From Aquiflexum balticum DSM 16537 (GTDB taxonomy: Bacteria; Bacteroidota; Bacteroidia; Cytophagales; Cyclobacteriaceae): a stretch of 64,000 nucleotides of DNA. Shown here piece by piece: positions 45,601-54,462 of the stretch. How positions within the stretch are numbered: position 1 is the first letter of the stretch; each line of letters starts with the position of its first letter. Position numbers and translations under genes: made by a program. The stretch lies in the NCBI RefSeq assembly GCF_900176595.1, contig NZ_LT838813.1:2491001-2555000 (forward strand), written 5' to 3'. A model generated the notes under the pieces. That model was given only the letters and a program-made list of their open reading frames with translations. It ran no database searches and had not been told where the DNA came from.

Positions 45601-46698
45601 ATGACCCATTTAAAATCATTCCTACTCTTATTTCTTTTAAGTTTCAACTATTTCCAAGAACATAATCCTTCGGAAAGGAATACAACCGTCGAAATCAAAG
45701 GGGATAAATTTTATATCAATGGCAAACCGACCTATGAAGGAAGAACTTGGAAAGGAAAACCCATTGAGGGGCTGTTGATGAATTCAAGAATGGTGCAGGG
45801 GGTTTTTGATGATCTCAATCCTGAGACTTTTTCCAATTGGGAATATCCTGATACCGGGAAATGGGACCCCGAAAGAAACACGGATGAGTTTATTGCCAAC
45901 ATGGCAGAATGGAAAAGACATGGTTTACTTTCTTTTACCATCAATTTGCAGGGAGGAAGTCCTTTTGGGTATTCCCAAAGTCAGCCTTGGCATAATTCTG
46001 CTTTTACAGAAAAAGGTGAATTGAGGGTTGATTTTATGAAAAGGCTGAAAAAAATCCTTGACAAAGCAGATGAATTGGGCATGGTACCGATCGTCGGATA
46101 CTTTTATTTTGGGCAGGACCAAAGGCTAGAGGATGAAAAGGCAGTGATATCCGCTGTTCAAAATGCCACGGAATGGCTACATGAAAAAGGCTACAGAAAT
46201 GTGCTGATCGAAATCAACAATGAATGCGATGTAGATGCCTATGATCATGAAATATTGAAACCTGAAAGGGTTCATGAGTTGATCACATTGGCAAAAAATA
46301 TCGAAAGGAATGGCTACAGATTCTATGTCAGTACAAGTTATAAAGGAAGTGCCATCCCCAAACCCAATGTGGTCAATGTTTCAGATTTTATCCTGCTGCA
46401 TGGAAATGGAGTTTCTGACCCAAATAGCATAGTAAGCATGGTGAATTCAACAAGAATGATTGAAACTGCCGAATCCAAACCAATTATATTCAATGAAGAC
46501 GATCATTTTGACTTTGACAAAGACTGGAACAATTTCACAGCGGCTGTTTCCGCCTATGCCTCTTGGGGTTTGTTTGATTACCGCATGAAAGATGAAGGAT
46601 TTGAGCAGGGCTACCAAAGTGTCCCGGTAGATTGGGGCACCAATTCAGATCGGAAAAAGGGATTTTTTGGGCTGTTGAAGGAGATTACGGGGTATTAG
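45601..46698 (+). CDS. Secreted GH5-like (cellulase-fold) protein
   Basis: A 365-residue exported protein: hydrophobic N-terminus (MTHLKSFLLLFLLSFNYF), then a beta strand rich lead (VEIKGDKFYINGKPTYEG) of the kind that opens many GH5 and related TIM-barrel enzymes. The barrel has VLIEINNECDVDAYDHE (about 200-217), where NE would be the acid/base pair, and PIIFNEDDHFDFD (about 295-307), where the glutamate could be the nucleophile. It looks like a glycoside hydrolase of the clan A type, but the substrate is unknown and I cannot assign a family with certainty. Its 3' end is followed directly by a heptad array. Confidence 0.65.
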   Translation: MTHLKSFLLLFLLSFNYFQEHNPSERNTTVEIKGDKFYINGKPTYEGRTWKGKPIEGLLMNSRMVQGVFDDLNPETFSNWEYPDTGKWDPERNTDEFIANMAEWKRHGLLSFTINLQGGSPFGYSQSQPWHNSAFTEKGELRVDFMKRLKKILDKADELGMVPIVGYFYFGQDQRLEDEKAVISAVQNATEWLHEKGYRNVLIEINNECDVDAYDHEILKPERVHELITLAKNIERNGYRFYVSTSYKGSAIPKPNVVNVSDFILLHGNGVSDPNSIVSMVNSTRMIETAESKPIIFNEDDHFDFDKDWNNFTAAVSAYASWGLFDYRMKDEGFEQGYQSVPVDWGTNSDRKKGFFGLLKEITGY

Positions 46699-46702
46699 GA
46701 GG

Positions 46703-46949
46703 GAGAAGCGAGATGCGAGAGCCGAGATTTTAGAGGCAAGATACAAGAACCAAAGCCTGCCCCTAGTATCGGGGAGACAAGAGGAAGGCTTTGAGACCTT
46801 TGAGGTTTTTAAAACCTCGAAGGTTTTTTTGGATCATGAGCTTTGATTAGAGAGGCGATAGGCGATGTGCAAGAGTTTAGAGACAAAGCTTGCCCCGAGT
46901 ATCGGGGAGCCAAAAACCAATATGAGAACTAAGAATCAAGAAGACGTGT
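46703..46949 (+). repeat. Heptanucleotide arrays with CCCC/GGGG hairpins
   Basis: Array 1, 46703-46758: GAGAAGC, GAGATGC, GAGAGCC, GAGATTT, TAGAGGC, AAGATAC, AAGAACC, AAAGCCT, then GCCCCTAGTATCGGGGAGAC. Array 2, 46871-46891: AAGAGTT, TAGAGAC, AAAGCTT, then GCCCCGAGTATCGGGGAGCC. Array 3, 46924-46944: GAGAACT, AAGAATC, AAGAAGA. The arrays and hairpins alternate. An additional hairpin-like tract TTTGAGGTTTTTAAAACCTC lies near 46799. No gene. Confidence 0.7.
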
Positions 46950-47181
46950 CCTTGTCACTTCAAGTCTCCAACATTTTTAAAATGTTCAAAATAGGAAATG
47001 ACATCAGGTTTAACCATTCTGGCCTCGGCAAGCTCGGCCACCGGGCCTGTAATGTGGGGAGGTGGGGATTGGAAAAGGGGCGCCGCCCCTTTTCCAATCC
47101 CCACTCTAATTAACCATTTTCTCCGTTCCCCGATTCCGATAGCTATCGGAACGAGAGGCATTTTAGGATTATGTCATTGGT
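46950..47181 (-). repeat. 232-bp palindrome-rich repeat, copy B
   Basis: Inverted copy of 36711-36942: the same length, three mismatches near the low-coordinate end. Includes the 20-bp-arm hairpin and the 18-bp palindrome of copy A. Right of it (47182-47200) similarity to the flank of copy A fades gradually rather than ending sharply. Confidence 0.85.
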
Positions 47182-47465
47182 ATGTCAGAAGAAGTCTAAT
47201 AACCCGAAAACCGTAGGGGGAGATTCTCTCGATGAAATGAATGACAATCAAAATCATAGAATATTTGTTCTTTGGATTGTTGGTTAGGATTTGATTTTTC
47301 TTTAATGGATGTCTTATTTTCCGAATTTCATCAAATACCCCTTCAAACTCCTCAAATAAGCTTTTTTTATAATAAAGACATTTGTATTCGAACCCAATTT
47401 TCCAATTTTGAAATTTTACAATCATCCAATTATTATCCTCCCAATCTAAAAACCCCAATTTTCCC
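47182..47465. other. Spacer upstream of rimO
   Basis: AT-rich DNA. A long open frame continues upstream from rimO on the plus strand (from 47272) and a 94-codon frame lies on the minus strand, but neither looks like a protein family and both overlap the rimO promoter. I regard the region as non-coding. Confidence 0.5.
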
Positions 47466-47473
47466 TACCTTTG
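47466..47473 (+). promoter_or_regulatory. -7 promoter box of rimO
   Basis: TACCTTTG, an exact TAnnTTTG match, 20 bp before the GTG start. No clear TTTG -33 box 19 bp upstream. Confidence 0.55.
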
Positions 47474-47493
47474 CACCCAAATACAGGAATACA

Positions 47494-48804
47494 GTGAAAG
47501 CGAGAACATTAAAAAAAGACAAAGTCAATATCATCACCATGGGTTGCTCCAAGAATCTGGTTGATTCCGAGGTGCTTTTGACACAGTTGAAAGGGAACGG
47601 AATAGATGCCTCCCATGAATCCAATCAGCAGGATAACAATATCATCATCATCAATACCTGTGGCTTTATAGACAATGCCAAGCAGGAATCGATTGATACT
47701 ATATTACAATATGTAGATGCCAAAGAACAGGGATTGGTAGACAAGGTCTATGTCACAGGATGCCTTTCCCAGCGCTATAAAGATGATCTGGAAAAAGAAA
47801 TCCCCCAAGTGGATGCTTATTTCGGGACCAGGGATTTGCCGGCATTGCTCAAAAAATTCAAAGCTGATTACAAACATGAATTGGTAGGCGAAAGACTTTT
47901 GACGCACAATGCCCATTACGCTTACATGAAAATATCAGAGGGTTGTGACAGGCCCTGTTCATTTTGTGCCATTCCTCTAATGCGGGGCGGACATATTTCA
48001 CGCCCTATTGAGGAATTGGTGAAGGAAGCGCAACATAAAGCTGCCAACGGAACCAAAGAACTTTTACTCATCGCCCAGGATTCCACATACTACGGACTTG
48101 ATCTTTATAAGAAAAGAAACCTGGCCGATTTGTTGAGAAACCTTTCAGACGTAGAGGGAATCGAATGGATCAGGCTGCATTATGCCTATCCCACAGGATT
48201 TCCCATGAATGTGATTGAAGTCATGAAAGAGAGATCGAATATCTGCAACTACTTGGATATCCCACTTCAGCACGGTTCTTCTTCGGTTTTGAAAACCATG
48301 AGAAGAGGGACAACAAGGGAGAAGCAAGAGGAATTGATCCATTCCATTAGAGATCTGATTCCTGAAATTGCCATCAGGACTACTTTGATTGCCGGTCATC
48401 CGGGTGAAGGAGAAGCCGAATTTCAGGAAATGGTGGATTTTGTAGAAAGGATGAAATTTGAGCGGTTGGGTATATTTACCTATTCACATGAAGAGAATAC
48501 CCATGCCCATTCTATGGAAGACATTATCCCAGCTGAAGTAAAACAGGAAAGGGCCAATTACCTCATGGAAATTCAGGAACAAATTTCCTATGACCTCAAC
48601 CAACAAAAAGTGGGTAAGGAATTCAAGGTTTTAATTGACAAAAAAGAGAATGGCTTTTTTGTAGGAAGGACTGAGTTTGATTCTGTAGAAGTAGATAATG
48701 AGGTATTGATCGATGCTTCAAAGTTCTATTGCAGAGTTGGGGATTTCGTTCAGGTAAAAATCCACGAAGCCACAGAATTTGATCTTTATGGCGAGGTGGT
48801 TTGA
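47494..48804 (+). CDS. rimO: Ribosomal protein S12 methylthiotransferase RimO
   Basis: A 436-residue radical-SAM enzyme that methylthiolates an aspartate of ribosomal protein S12. N-terminal UPF0004 domain with the three cluster cysteines (TMGCSKN, NTCGF, TGCLSQR), radical SAM motif CDRPCSFC (about residue 150) and a C-terminal TRAM domain (from about 370). I place the start at GTG 47494 (VKARTLKKDKVNIITMG), which matches the family N-terminus and follows a -7 box; earlier in-frame starts give a 74-residue low-complexity extension. Full family length. Confidence 0.93.
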   Translation: MKARTLKKDKVNIITMGCSKNLVDSEVLLTQLKGNGIDASHESNQQDNNIIIINTCGFIDNAKQESIDTILQYVDAKEQGLVDKVYVTGCLSQRYKDDLEKEIPQVDAYFGTRDLPALLKKFKADYKHELVGERLLTHNAHYAYMKISEGCDRPCSFCAIPLMRGGHISRPIEELVKEAQHKAANGTKELLLIAQDSTYYGLDLYKKRNLADLLRNLSDVEGIEWIRLHYAYPTGFPMNVIEVMKERSNICNYLDIPLQHGSSSVLKTMRRGTTREKQEELIHSIRDLIPEIAIRTTLIAGHPGEGEAEFQEMVDFVERMKFERLGIFTYSHEENTHAHSMEDIIPAEVKQERANYLMEIQEQISYDLNQQKVGKEFKVLIDKKENGFFVGRTEFDSVEVDNEVLIDASKFYCRVGDFVQVKIHEATEFDLYGEVV

Positions 48805-48863
48805 TACTCTTATTATTTATCATAATGATTTTATTTGCCTAGTTCCCCTTGTTTGCCTGACGG

Positions 48864-48905
48864 AAGACCGAAGACGGGAGACGGGAGTACAAAGGCAAGA
48901 TCGAA
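48864..48905 (+). repeat. Heptanucleotide array after rimO
   Basis: Six units in phase: AAGACCG, AAGACGG, GAGACGG, GAGTACA, AAGGCAA, GATCGAA. Begins 60 bp after the rimO stop codon; the 250-bp gap holds nothing else recognisable. Confidence 0.6.
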
Positions 48906-49056
48906 GTTGAAATGAATCGAAATAAATCAGGGCCAAAAATCAGTTAGACCTCCTAATGTGATGATTTGGGATGTTCATTATTAAAAAATTATTGATATAG
49001 TAACCTCTGAATTTTGGCTTTGATCCTGTATTGATATAATTTCCGGAAAAAAGAAA

Positions 49057-49932
49057 ATGAAAAAATCAGTTTTACTCATTTTTATAATCATTATCAATTT
49101 GTCGACTGTCAACGCACAATTTTCTTACGACCTCCAAGGCCATCGCGGCTCAAGAGGATTGATGCCTGAAAATACCATTCCTGCAATGATCAAGGCTTTG
49201 GATTTGGGTGTCACAACTCTGGAAATGGACTTGGCAGTGACCAAGGATGGAATCGTTATCGTTTCCCATGAACCCTATATGAATCCGGTGATATGTCTGA
49301 CACCTGAAAGTAACGAAATCGTCGCAGGAGATAAGTCACATAATATCTATCAGATGGACTTTGAGGAAGTCATCAAATATGATTGTGGAAGCAAATTCCA
49401 TTCGGGATTTCCGCAACAGGTTAAATTTCATGTAACTAAGCCAAGACTTTCAGATTTGATTGATGTCGTGGAAAAGTATGTGTCGGATATGGGGTTGCCC
49501 AAGCCCAATTACAATATTGAGATCAAAAGCAGTCCTGATGGAGACGGAATTTTCCACCCTGCTCCCAAGGAGTTTTCCGACCTTGTTTATAGATTGATTG
49601 ATGAAAAACTCGATTGGAGCCGTGTCAATATACAATCATTTGATTTCAGGGTTTTGCAGTACATGCATCAGGTTTATCCGCAAGTGACCTTGGCCATGTT
49701 GGTGGAGACAGCTTCCAAACCTGCAGAACAGCTTGCAGAGTTGGGATTTGAACCGCAGATTTATTCGCCCTACTTCGTGGCTTTGACCAAAGAGACTGTG
49801 GGAGAATTTCATAAAAAAGGCATGAAAGTCATCCCTTGGACTGTCAATACCTCCGCCCAAATGGAGAAATTATTGGAAATGGGCGTAGATGGGATAATTA
49901 CAGATTACCCAAATTTGGCGCCTAAAAAGTAA
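49057..49932 (+). CDS. Secreted glycerophosphodiester phosphodiesterase
   Basis: A 291-residue exported GDPD enzyme that hydrolyses glycerophosphodiesters to glycerol 3-phosphate and an alcohol. Signal peptide ends at VNAQ. The TIM-barrel motifs are intact: GHRGSRGLMPENT (catalytic histidine about residue 29), LEMDLAVTKDGIVIVSHE (metal-binding glutamate and aspartate, catalytic histidine about 73), NIEIKS (about 152) and the closing DGIITDYPN. Stands alone between rimO and an acetyltransferase-like gene. Confidence 0.92.
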   Translation: MKKSVLLIFIIIINLSTVNAQFSYDLQGHRGSRGLMPENTIPAMIKALDLGVTTLEMDLAVTKDGIVIVSHEPYMNPVICLTPESNEIVAGDKSHNIYQMDFEEVIKYDCGSKFHSGFPQQVKFHVTKPRLSDLIDVVEKYVSDMGLPKPNYNIEIKSSPDGDGIFHPAPKEFSDLVYRLIDEKLDWSRVNIQSFDFRVLQYMHQVYPQVTLAMLVETASKPAEQLAELGFEPQIYSPYFVALTKETVGEFHKKGMKVIPWTVNTSAQMEKLLEMGVDGIITDYPNLAPKK

Positions 49933-49986
49933 TATCTTTTCAAATGTGACTTTGACCCGCTCAATGTGGTGCATTGTGTTAAATTC

Positions 49987-50017
49987 TTTGTTCAATAAAG
50001 TAATCTCCCTATTTTTA
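49987..50017 (+). promoter_or_regulatory. Bacteroidota-type promoter
   Basis: TTTG at 49987-49990, exactly 19 bp, then TATTTTTA at 50010-50017, one base off the TAnnTTTG consensus. Lies 25 bp before the next start codon. Confidence 0.6.
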
Positions 50018-50042
50018 GCCTTTTAAAAAAACAACAACAAGT

Positions 50043-51209
50043 ATGGAAATACTGGAAGTAAACAATCCAGCTGAAGAAAAGGAATTTTTGGAAATGGCCG
50101 TGAGACTTTACCGGAATGAAAAAAACTGGATCAGGCCGATTGATAAAGATATTGAGGGCATTTTTCACCCCGAAACCAACAAATTATTCCGACAGGGCGG
50201 AAAAGCAAAAAGATGGTTGCTGAAAAATGAAAAAGGGGAAACAATTGGAAGGATTGCCGCTTTTTTGCATCCCAAATGGAAAGAAAAACAACCTACAGGA
50301 GGAATGGGTTTTTTTGAATGTAATCAAGACAAGTCTGCTGCTTTTTTATTATTTGATATCGCAAAAAATTGGCTCATAAAGGAGGGAATGGAAGCTATGG
50401 ATGGTCCGGTTAACTTTGGAGAAAGGGATAAATGGTGGGGGCTCTTAGTAGATGGGTTTTCTGAACCGAATTACAATATGCCATGGAATTTCAAGTATTA
50501 TCAGGATTTTTTCGAAGCATATGGCTTTCAGCTTTATTTCAAGCAATACACCTATATGAGACCTGTAAAAGGGGTAGGTTTTGATCCAAAAATGATTGAA
50601 CGTGCCAATCGAATAATGGCAGATCCTGATTATAACTTTCGATATATGAAAGGTAAAGAGCTTTCGGAAAAGGCTCCGGAATATTTTATGGAAGTTTATA
50701 ATAAGGCCTGGGCAAGGCATATGGGGAAGTCGTTGACCCTAAAAGAAACAAAAATGATGTTTGCGAAAATGAAGCCTATTTTGGATCCAAGACTTATTTA
50801 TTTTGGTTTTTATAAGGGTGAACCGGTCTCGTTTTTCATCAATATTCCTGAGATCAATCAGATTTTTAAATATGTCAACGGGAAAATGGATCTCATTGGC
50901 AAACTGAAATTTCTGTGGCATAAAACCTTTAACCCTCCGAATAAAATGTTGGGCTTGGTATTCGGAGTCATTCCGGACTTACAGGGTAAAGGCGTTGAAA
51001 GCGCCATGATTTTACAATACAATAAAGACCTTGCCAGTACAGCAGGTTTTTCCTACGAAACGATTGAAATGAATTGGATAGGAGATTTCAACCCGAAGAT
51101 GATGAGGGTATGTGAACAATTGTTGGCTACTATTTACAAAACCCACCATACCTACAGGTATTTATTTGACAGGACTAAGCCTTTTGAAAGGCACAAGATG
51201 TTTGATTGA
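50043..51209 (+). CDS. GNAT-like uncharacterised protein
   Basis: A 388-residue cytoplasmic protein widely conserved in Bacteroidota and usually annotated as an N-acetyltransferase-like hypothetical. Residues about 50-110 (RWLLKNEKGETIGRIAAFLH, then GGMGFFECNQD) resemble the strands before a GNAT cofactor loop, and the second half (GLVFGVIPDLQGKGVESAM about 300-318) has the Q-G-K-G-V acetyl-CoA loop pattern. It may be a two-domain acetyltransferase of the FemX/aminoacyl-transfer kind. Substrate unknown. Confidence 0.75.
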   Translation: MEILEVNNPAEEKEFLEMAVRLYRNEKNWIRPIDKDIEGIFHPETNKLFRQGGKAKRWLLKNEKGETIGRIAAFLHPKWKEKQPTGGMGFFECNQDKSAAFLLFDIAKNWLIKEGMEAMDGPVNFGERDKWWGLLVDGFSEPNYNMPWNFKYYQDFFEAYGFQLYFKQYTYMRPVKGVGFDPKMIERANRIMADPDYNFRYMKGKELSEKAPEYFMEVYNKAWARHMGKSLTLKETKMMFAKMKPILDPRLIYFGFYKGEPVSFFINIPEINQIFKYVNGKMDLIGKLKFLWHKTFNPPNKMLGLVFGVIPDLQGKGVESAMILQYNKDLASTAGFSYETIEMNWIGDFNPKMMRVCEQLLATIYKTHHTYRYLFDRTKPFERHKMFD

Positions 51210-51284
51210 TACTAAATTAAAAATGTTTAAACTTTAAAATGAAAAGACTGATTTTTGAGCTTCAATCTAAAACCAGGGGTCAGA

Positions 51285-51316
51285 CTAAAAATCTAAAATC
51301 TTATATCTAAAATCTA
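51285..51316 (-). repeat. Heptanucleotide array before the PfkB kinase start
   Basis: Read on the minus strand: TAGATTT, TAGATAT, AAGATTT, TAGATTT, then a TCTGACCCC break. The array ends three bases before the ATG at 51319, so it occupies the whole leader. Confidence 0.65.
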
Positions 51317-51318
51317 AA

Positions 51319-52314
51319 ATGAAAAAGTACGACGTAACGGGGATAGGCAATGCCTTGGTAGATATTGAGTTTAAAGTGACTGATCAGTTTTTCTGGGACA
51401 ACAAAGTTGAAAAGGGTCTGATGACTTTGGTTGATGAAGAAAGACAAAATGCTTTGATGGAAGTTATAAATACCTCTGAAGCTAAAAAACAATGTGGTGG
51501 TTCAGCTGCAAACACGGTTATTGCAGTAAGCCAATTTGGAGGGAATTCATATTACTGTTGCAAAGTAGCCAATGATGAATTGGGACATTTTTTTGTTCAG
51601 GATATGAAAGATTCGGGTGTGGGCAATAATCTTGATCCGGAAAGATTGGAAGAGGGAATCACAGGCAAATGTCTGGTAATGGTAACCGAAGATTCAGAAA
51701 GGACCATGAATACTTTCTTGGGGATTACCCAGAATTTTTCTATCAAAGATGTGAATGAGTCTGCCATTAAAGATTCCAAGTATTTGTTTATTGAGGGTTA
51801 TTTGGTGACTTCTCCCAATGGTAAGGAAGCCATGATGCATGCTAAAAAGATAGCGGAATCAGCGGGTACTAAAGTCGCACTGACTTTTTCAGACCCGGCT
51901 ATGGTCAAATATTTCAAGTCCAATTTTGAAGATGTGATTGGACCAAGTGTGGATTTGCTTTTTGCCAATGAGGAAGAAGCCATGTTGTTCACGAATAAAG
52001 ACAATCTGCTTGAAGCAAGAGAAGAACTTAAAAAAGCAGCCAAACATTTTATCATTACCCAAGGAAAAAACGGGGCCATGATATATGATGGAGATACTTT
52101 CATTGATATTGAACCTTACAAAACTACTGCTATAGATAGCAATGGGGCAGGAGATATGTTTGCCGGTGCATTTATGTATGGGATCACCAATGGTCATAAT
52201 TATGCCTCAAGCGGTAAGTTGGCTTCCATGGCCAGCTCCAAAATTGTCAGTCAGTTTGGTCCAAGGTTGAAATGGCATGAAGCCAAAGAGATATTGGCAA
52301 GATTGAATCCATAA
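51319..52314 (+). CDS. PfkB-family sugar/adenosine kinase
   Basis: A 331-residue ribokinase-like kinase, closest in look to the adenosine kinase group. Substrate motif GIGNALVDIEF (residue 6), CGGSAANT (about 58), and the catalytic motif SNGAGDMFAGAF (aspartate about 279) that closes the anion hole. Likely phosphorylates a nucleoside or sugar with ATP. Its leader is made of heptanucleotide repeats; a strong terminator follows. Confidence 0.9.
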   Translation: MKKYDVTGIGNALVDIEFKVTDQFFWDNKVEKGLMTLVDEERQNALMEVINTSEAKKQCGGSAANTVIAVSQFGGNSYYCCKVANDELGHFFVQDMKDSGVGNNLDPERLEEGITGKCLVMVTEDSERTMNTFLGITQNFSIKDVNESAIKDSKYLFIEGYLVTSPNGKEAMMHAKKIAESAGTKVALTFSDPAMVKYFKSNFEDVIGPSVDLLFANEEEAMLFTNKDNLLEAREELKKAAKHFIITQGKNGAMIYDGDTFIDIEPYKTTAIDSNGAGDMFAGAFMYGITNGHNYASSGKLASMASSKIVSQFGPRLKWHEAKEILARLNP

Positions 52315-52343
52315 AAAAAATCATTTCTGCATGTGATTGTTGG

Positions 52344-52380
52344 AATAAGCCCCTTAAATATATTTTTGGGGCTTATTTTT
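52344..52380 (+). terminator. Rho-independent terminator
   Basis: AATAAGCCCC / GGGGCTTATT, a 10-bp perfect stem with a 14-base loop, then TTT. Ends the PfkB kinase transcript. Confidence 0.85.
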
Positions 52381-52530
52381 ATAAATTTCAAGAAGACTTA
52401 GTATTGATTTTATCTTGGGATATGGAGATTCTTACTGCATTAATTCTGCAAATCAAGGAAAGCTATTTTCAATTATTTGTAATTCTTTGAATTTTTTGCT
52501 AGTTTATATGGCCAAACAACAATAGCCCGT

Positions 52531-52764
52531 ATGATCATCTCAGGTAAAAAACTCGTCATCAAAGCTTTACTTTTTTTCTTAGCCATCAACATGGTAGATT
52601 TCATGCTGGAGATTTTCATTTTTAAAATTACCATAGATCAATGGTTAGTAAAACTGGGTGGGGCTACATTATATGTCAGGGCAATAATTGCTTTGACAGT
52701 GGGGCTCTATTTTCAGCGCAAAGAGGAAAGTAAAAAAGAAGAACGGGAAGAGAGATCCTATTGA
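52531..52764 (+). CDS. Small membrane protein, uncharacterised
   Basis: A 77-residue protein with two hydrophobic helices (about residues 8-32 and 45-61) and a highly charged tail (KEESKKEEREERS). I do not recognise the family. It is alone, 217 bp after the kinase gene, with no promoter match. Its composition fits a real small membrane protein, but a chance ORF cannot be excluded. Confidence 0.5.
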   Translation: MIISGKKLVIKALLFFLAINMVDFMLEIFIFKITIDQWLVKLGGATLYVRAIIALTVGLYFQRKEESKKEEREERSY

Positions 52765-53110
52765 ATTTGGCCAACTTTTTTATTTTCTTTTTGATGGTAG
52801 TTTTGCTTTGAAAATCATTGATCATTGTAAAGTACCGTTGCTAAAAACTCATTCCCAACCATTTAAAAAGATTTTTTAAGTTGATAAAGATTTGTTTTCC
52901 ATTACTTGATGATGAATTGGATTTCCTCAACTTATTTTTAAAATGAAAAATTAGTTATATTATTTGTTTGTAAATCCTTATAATTATATTTTTCCATCGT
53001 TTTTTAAAATAATTATCATTCATCATTTAAAATACGCAATTAAACAATTTGTCTGAACAAAATTTTTGCCTATCAGTAATATATCTGTGATTAAACAAAA
53101 ACCAATGATT
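52765..53110. other. AT-rich intergenic region before M16 genes
   Basis: 346 bp, very AT-rich. TTTG near 53049 followed after 19 bp by TATCAGTA is a weak promoter candidate for the M16 operon. Nothing else seen. Confidence 0.35.
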
Positions 53111-54439
53111 ATGAAAAAGTCAATCTTGTTATTTTTGGTAGGGGTCTTTATTGTACTCTCTTCTACAGCCCAAAATAAAATTGAGTTCAAAGAATTCACT
53201 TTGGACAATGGTCTGCATGTGATTATGCATCAGGACAACAGCACACCTATTATTGCCAACACGGTTTTTTACCATGTCGGTAGTAAAAATGAAAATCCTG
53301 AAAAGACCGGTTATGCACATTTTTTTGAGCACCTGATGTTTGAAGGTTCTGAAAATATCGACAGGGGCCAATTTGCCCAAATAGTGCAATCATCAGGAGG
53401 AACGCTGAATGCAGGTACAAGTCTTGATTTCACTTTCTATTATGAGATTTTACCATCCAATCAACTGGAATTGGCTTTGTACTTGGAGTCTGAAAGAATG
53501 CTCCATGCCAAAATTGACCAAATCGGAGTAGATACACAAAGAGAAGTGATCAAGCAAGAAATGAAAGAGGTTATGGAGGAACAACCTTACATGTCCTTCA
53601 GAAAAGAAATGCCCATAAGACTTTTCCCAAATCACCCTTATCAGTCACCCATTATTGGTTCTGCTGAACATTTAGATCAGGCCACATTGGCAGATTTTAA
53701 AGATTTTTATGATACTTTCTATGTTCCCAATAATGCCACATTGGTTGTTGCAGGTGACATTGATTACGAGGAAACGGAACGTTTGGTCAGAAAATATTTC
53801 TCTGAAATACCAAGAAGCCTAAAACCAATCCCAAGACCTGATATTGAGATTCAAAAATTGACTTCAGAGATTAAGGATATAGTTTATGACAATATTCAGC
53901 TTCCGGCTATTTTTCAAGGCTATCAGATACCAAAATTAGGACATCCTGATACCTATGCATTAAATCTCTTGAGTACCTATTTACTTTCAGGTAAGAGTTC
54001 TTTGATGTACAGGGAATTGGTGGATAAAAGTCAAAAGGCGGTGCAGGCAGAAGCTTTCGCGAATGACCTGGAAGATGGAGGCATGTTTATTATATTGGCT
54101 ATAGCCAATATGGGTATTGATATTGACGAGCTGAATGAGGCCATAGATGAAATTCTCGTGCAGGTTAAGCAAAATGGCATTGATGCCAATGAGTTTGAAA
54201 AATTGCTCAATATCAAAGAAACCCAATTGGTAAACAACCTGGGTTCTGTAGCAAACATTTCCTTGGATTTGGCACAGGCCCATGTTTTTAATGGTGGGAC
54301 TGATTATATCAATTTGCAATTAGAGCAATTTAGGAAAGTGAAGCCTGAGGATATCCAAAGAGTTGCTAAAGAATATCTCAAAAAAGATAGTAGGGTTGTA
54401 TTGAAATATCTTCCAAAATCAGCACAGACAACTGAATAA
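53111..54439 (+). CDS. Secreted M16 zinc metallopeptidase, active subunit
   Basis: A 442-residue exported peptidase of the M16 (insulinase/processing peptidase) family. Signal peptide ends near SSTAQ. The inverted zinc motif HFFEH (residues about 69-73) is intact, with the third ligand glutamate expected near residue 149 in VIKQEMKEVMEEQ. One M16 core of two halves, as in the beta subunit of mitochondrial processing peptidase. It is followed after 23 bp by a second M16 gene without the motif, so the two probably form a heterodimer. ATG at 53111 starts the signal peptide. Confidence 0.92.
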   Translation: MKKSILLFLVGVFIVLSSTAQNKIEFKEFTLDNGLHVIMHQDNSTPIIANTVFYHVGSKNENPEKTGYAHFFEHLMFEGSENIDRGQFAQIVQSSGGTLNAGTSLDFTFYYEILPSNQLELALYLESERMLHAKIDQIGVDTQREVIKQEMKEVMEEQPYMSFRKEMPIRLFPNHPYQSPIIGSAEHLDQATLADFKDFYDTFYVPNNATLVVAGDIDYEETERLVRKYFSEIPRSLKPIPRPDIEIQKLTSEIKDIVYDNIQLPAIFQGYQIPKLGHPDTYALNLLSTYLLSGKSSLMYRELVDKSQKAVQAEAFANDLEDGGMFIILAIANMGIDIDELNEAIDEILVQVKQNGIDANEFEKLLNIKETQLVNNLGSVANISLDLAQAHVFNGGTDYINLQLEQFRKVKPEDIQRVAKEYLKKDSRVVLKYLPKSAQTTE

Positions 54440-54462
54440 TTTTTAATCCTAAATATAATCAA

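Noticed and set aside
47174..47458. 94-codon minus-strand ORF upstream of rimO
   Set aside because: Overlaps repeat copy B and the rimO promoter region, no family resemblance, no upstream signal.
47272..47493. 74-codon N-terminal extension of rimO
   Set aside because: Low-complexity, precedes the TACCTTTG promoter box; the family N-terminus begins at GTG 47494.
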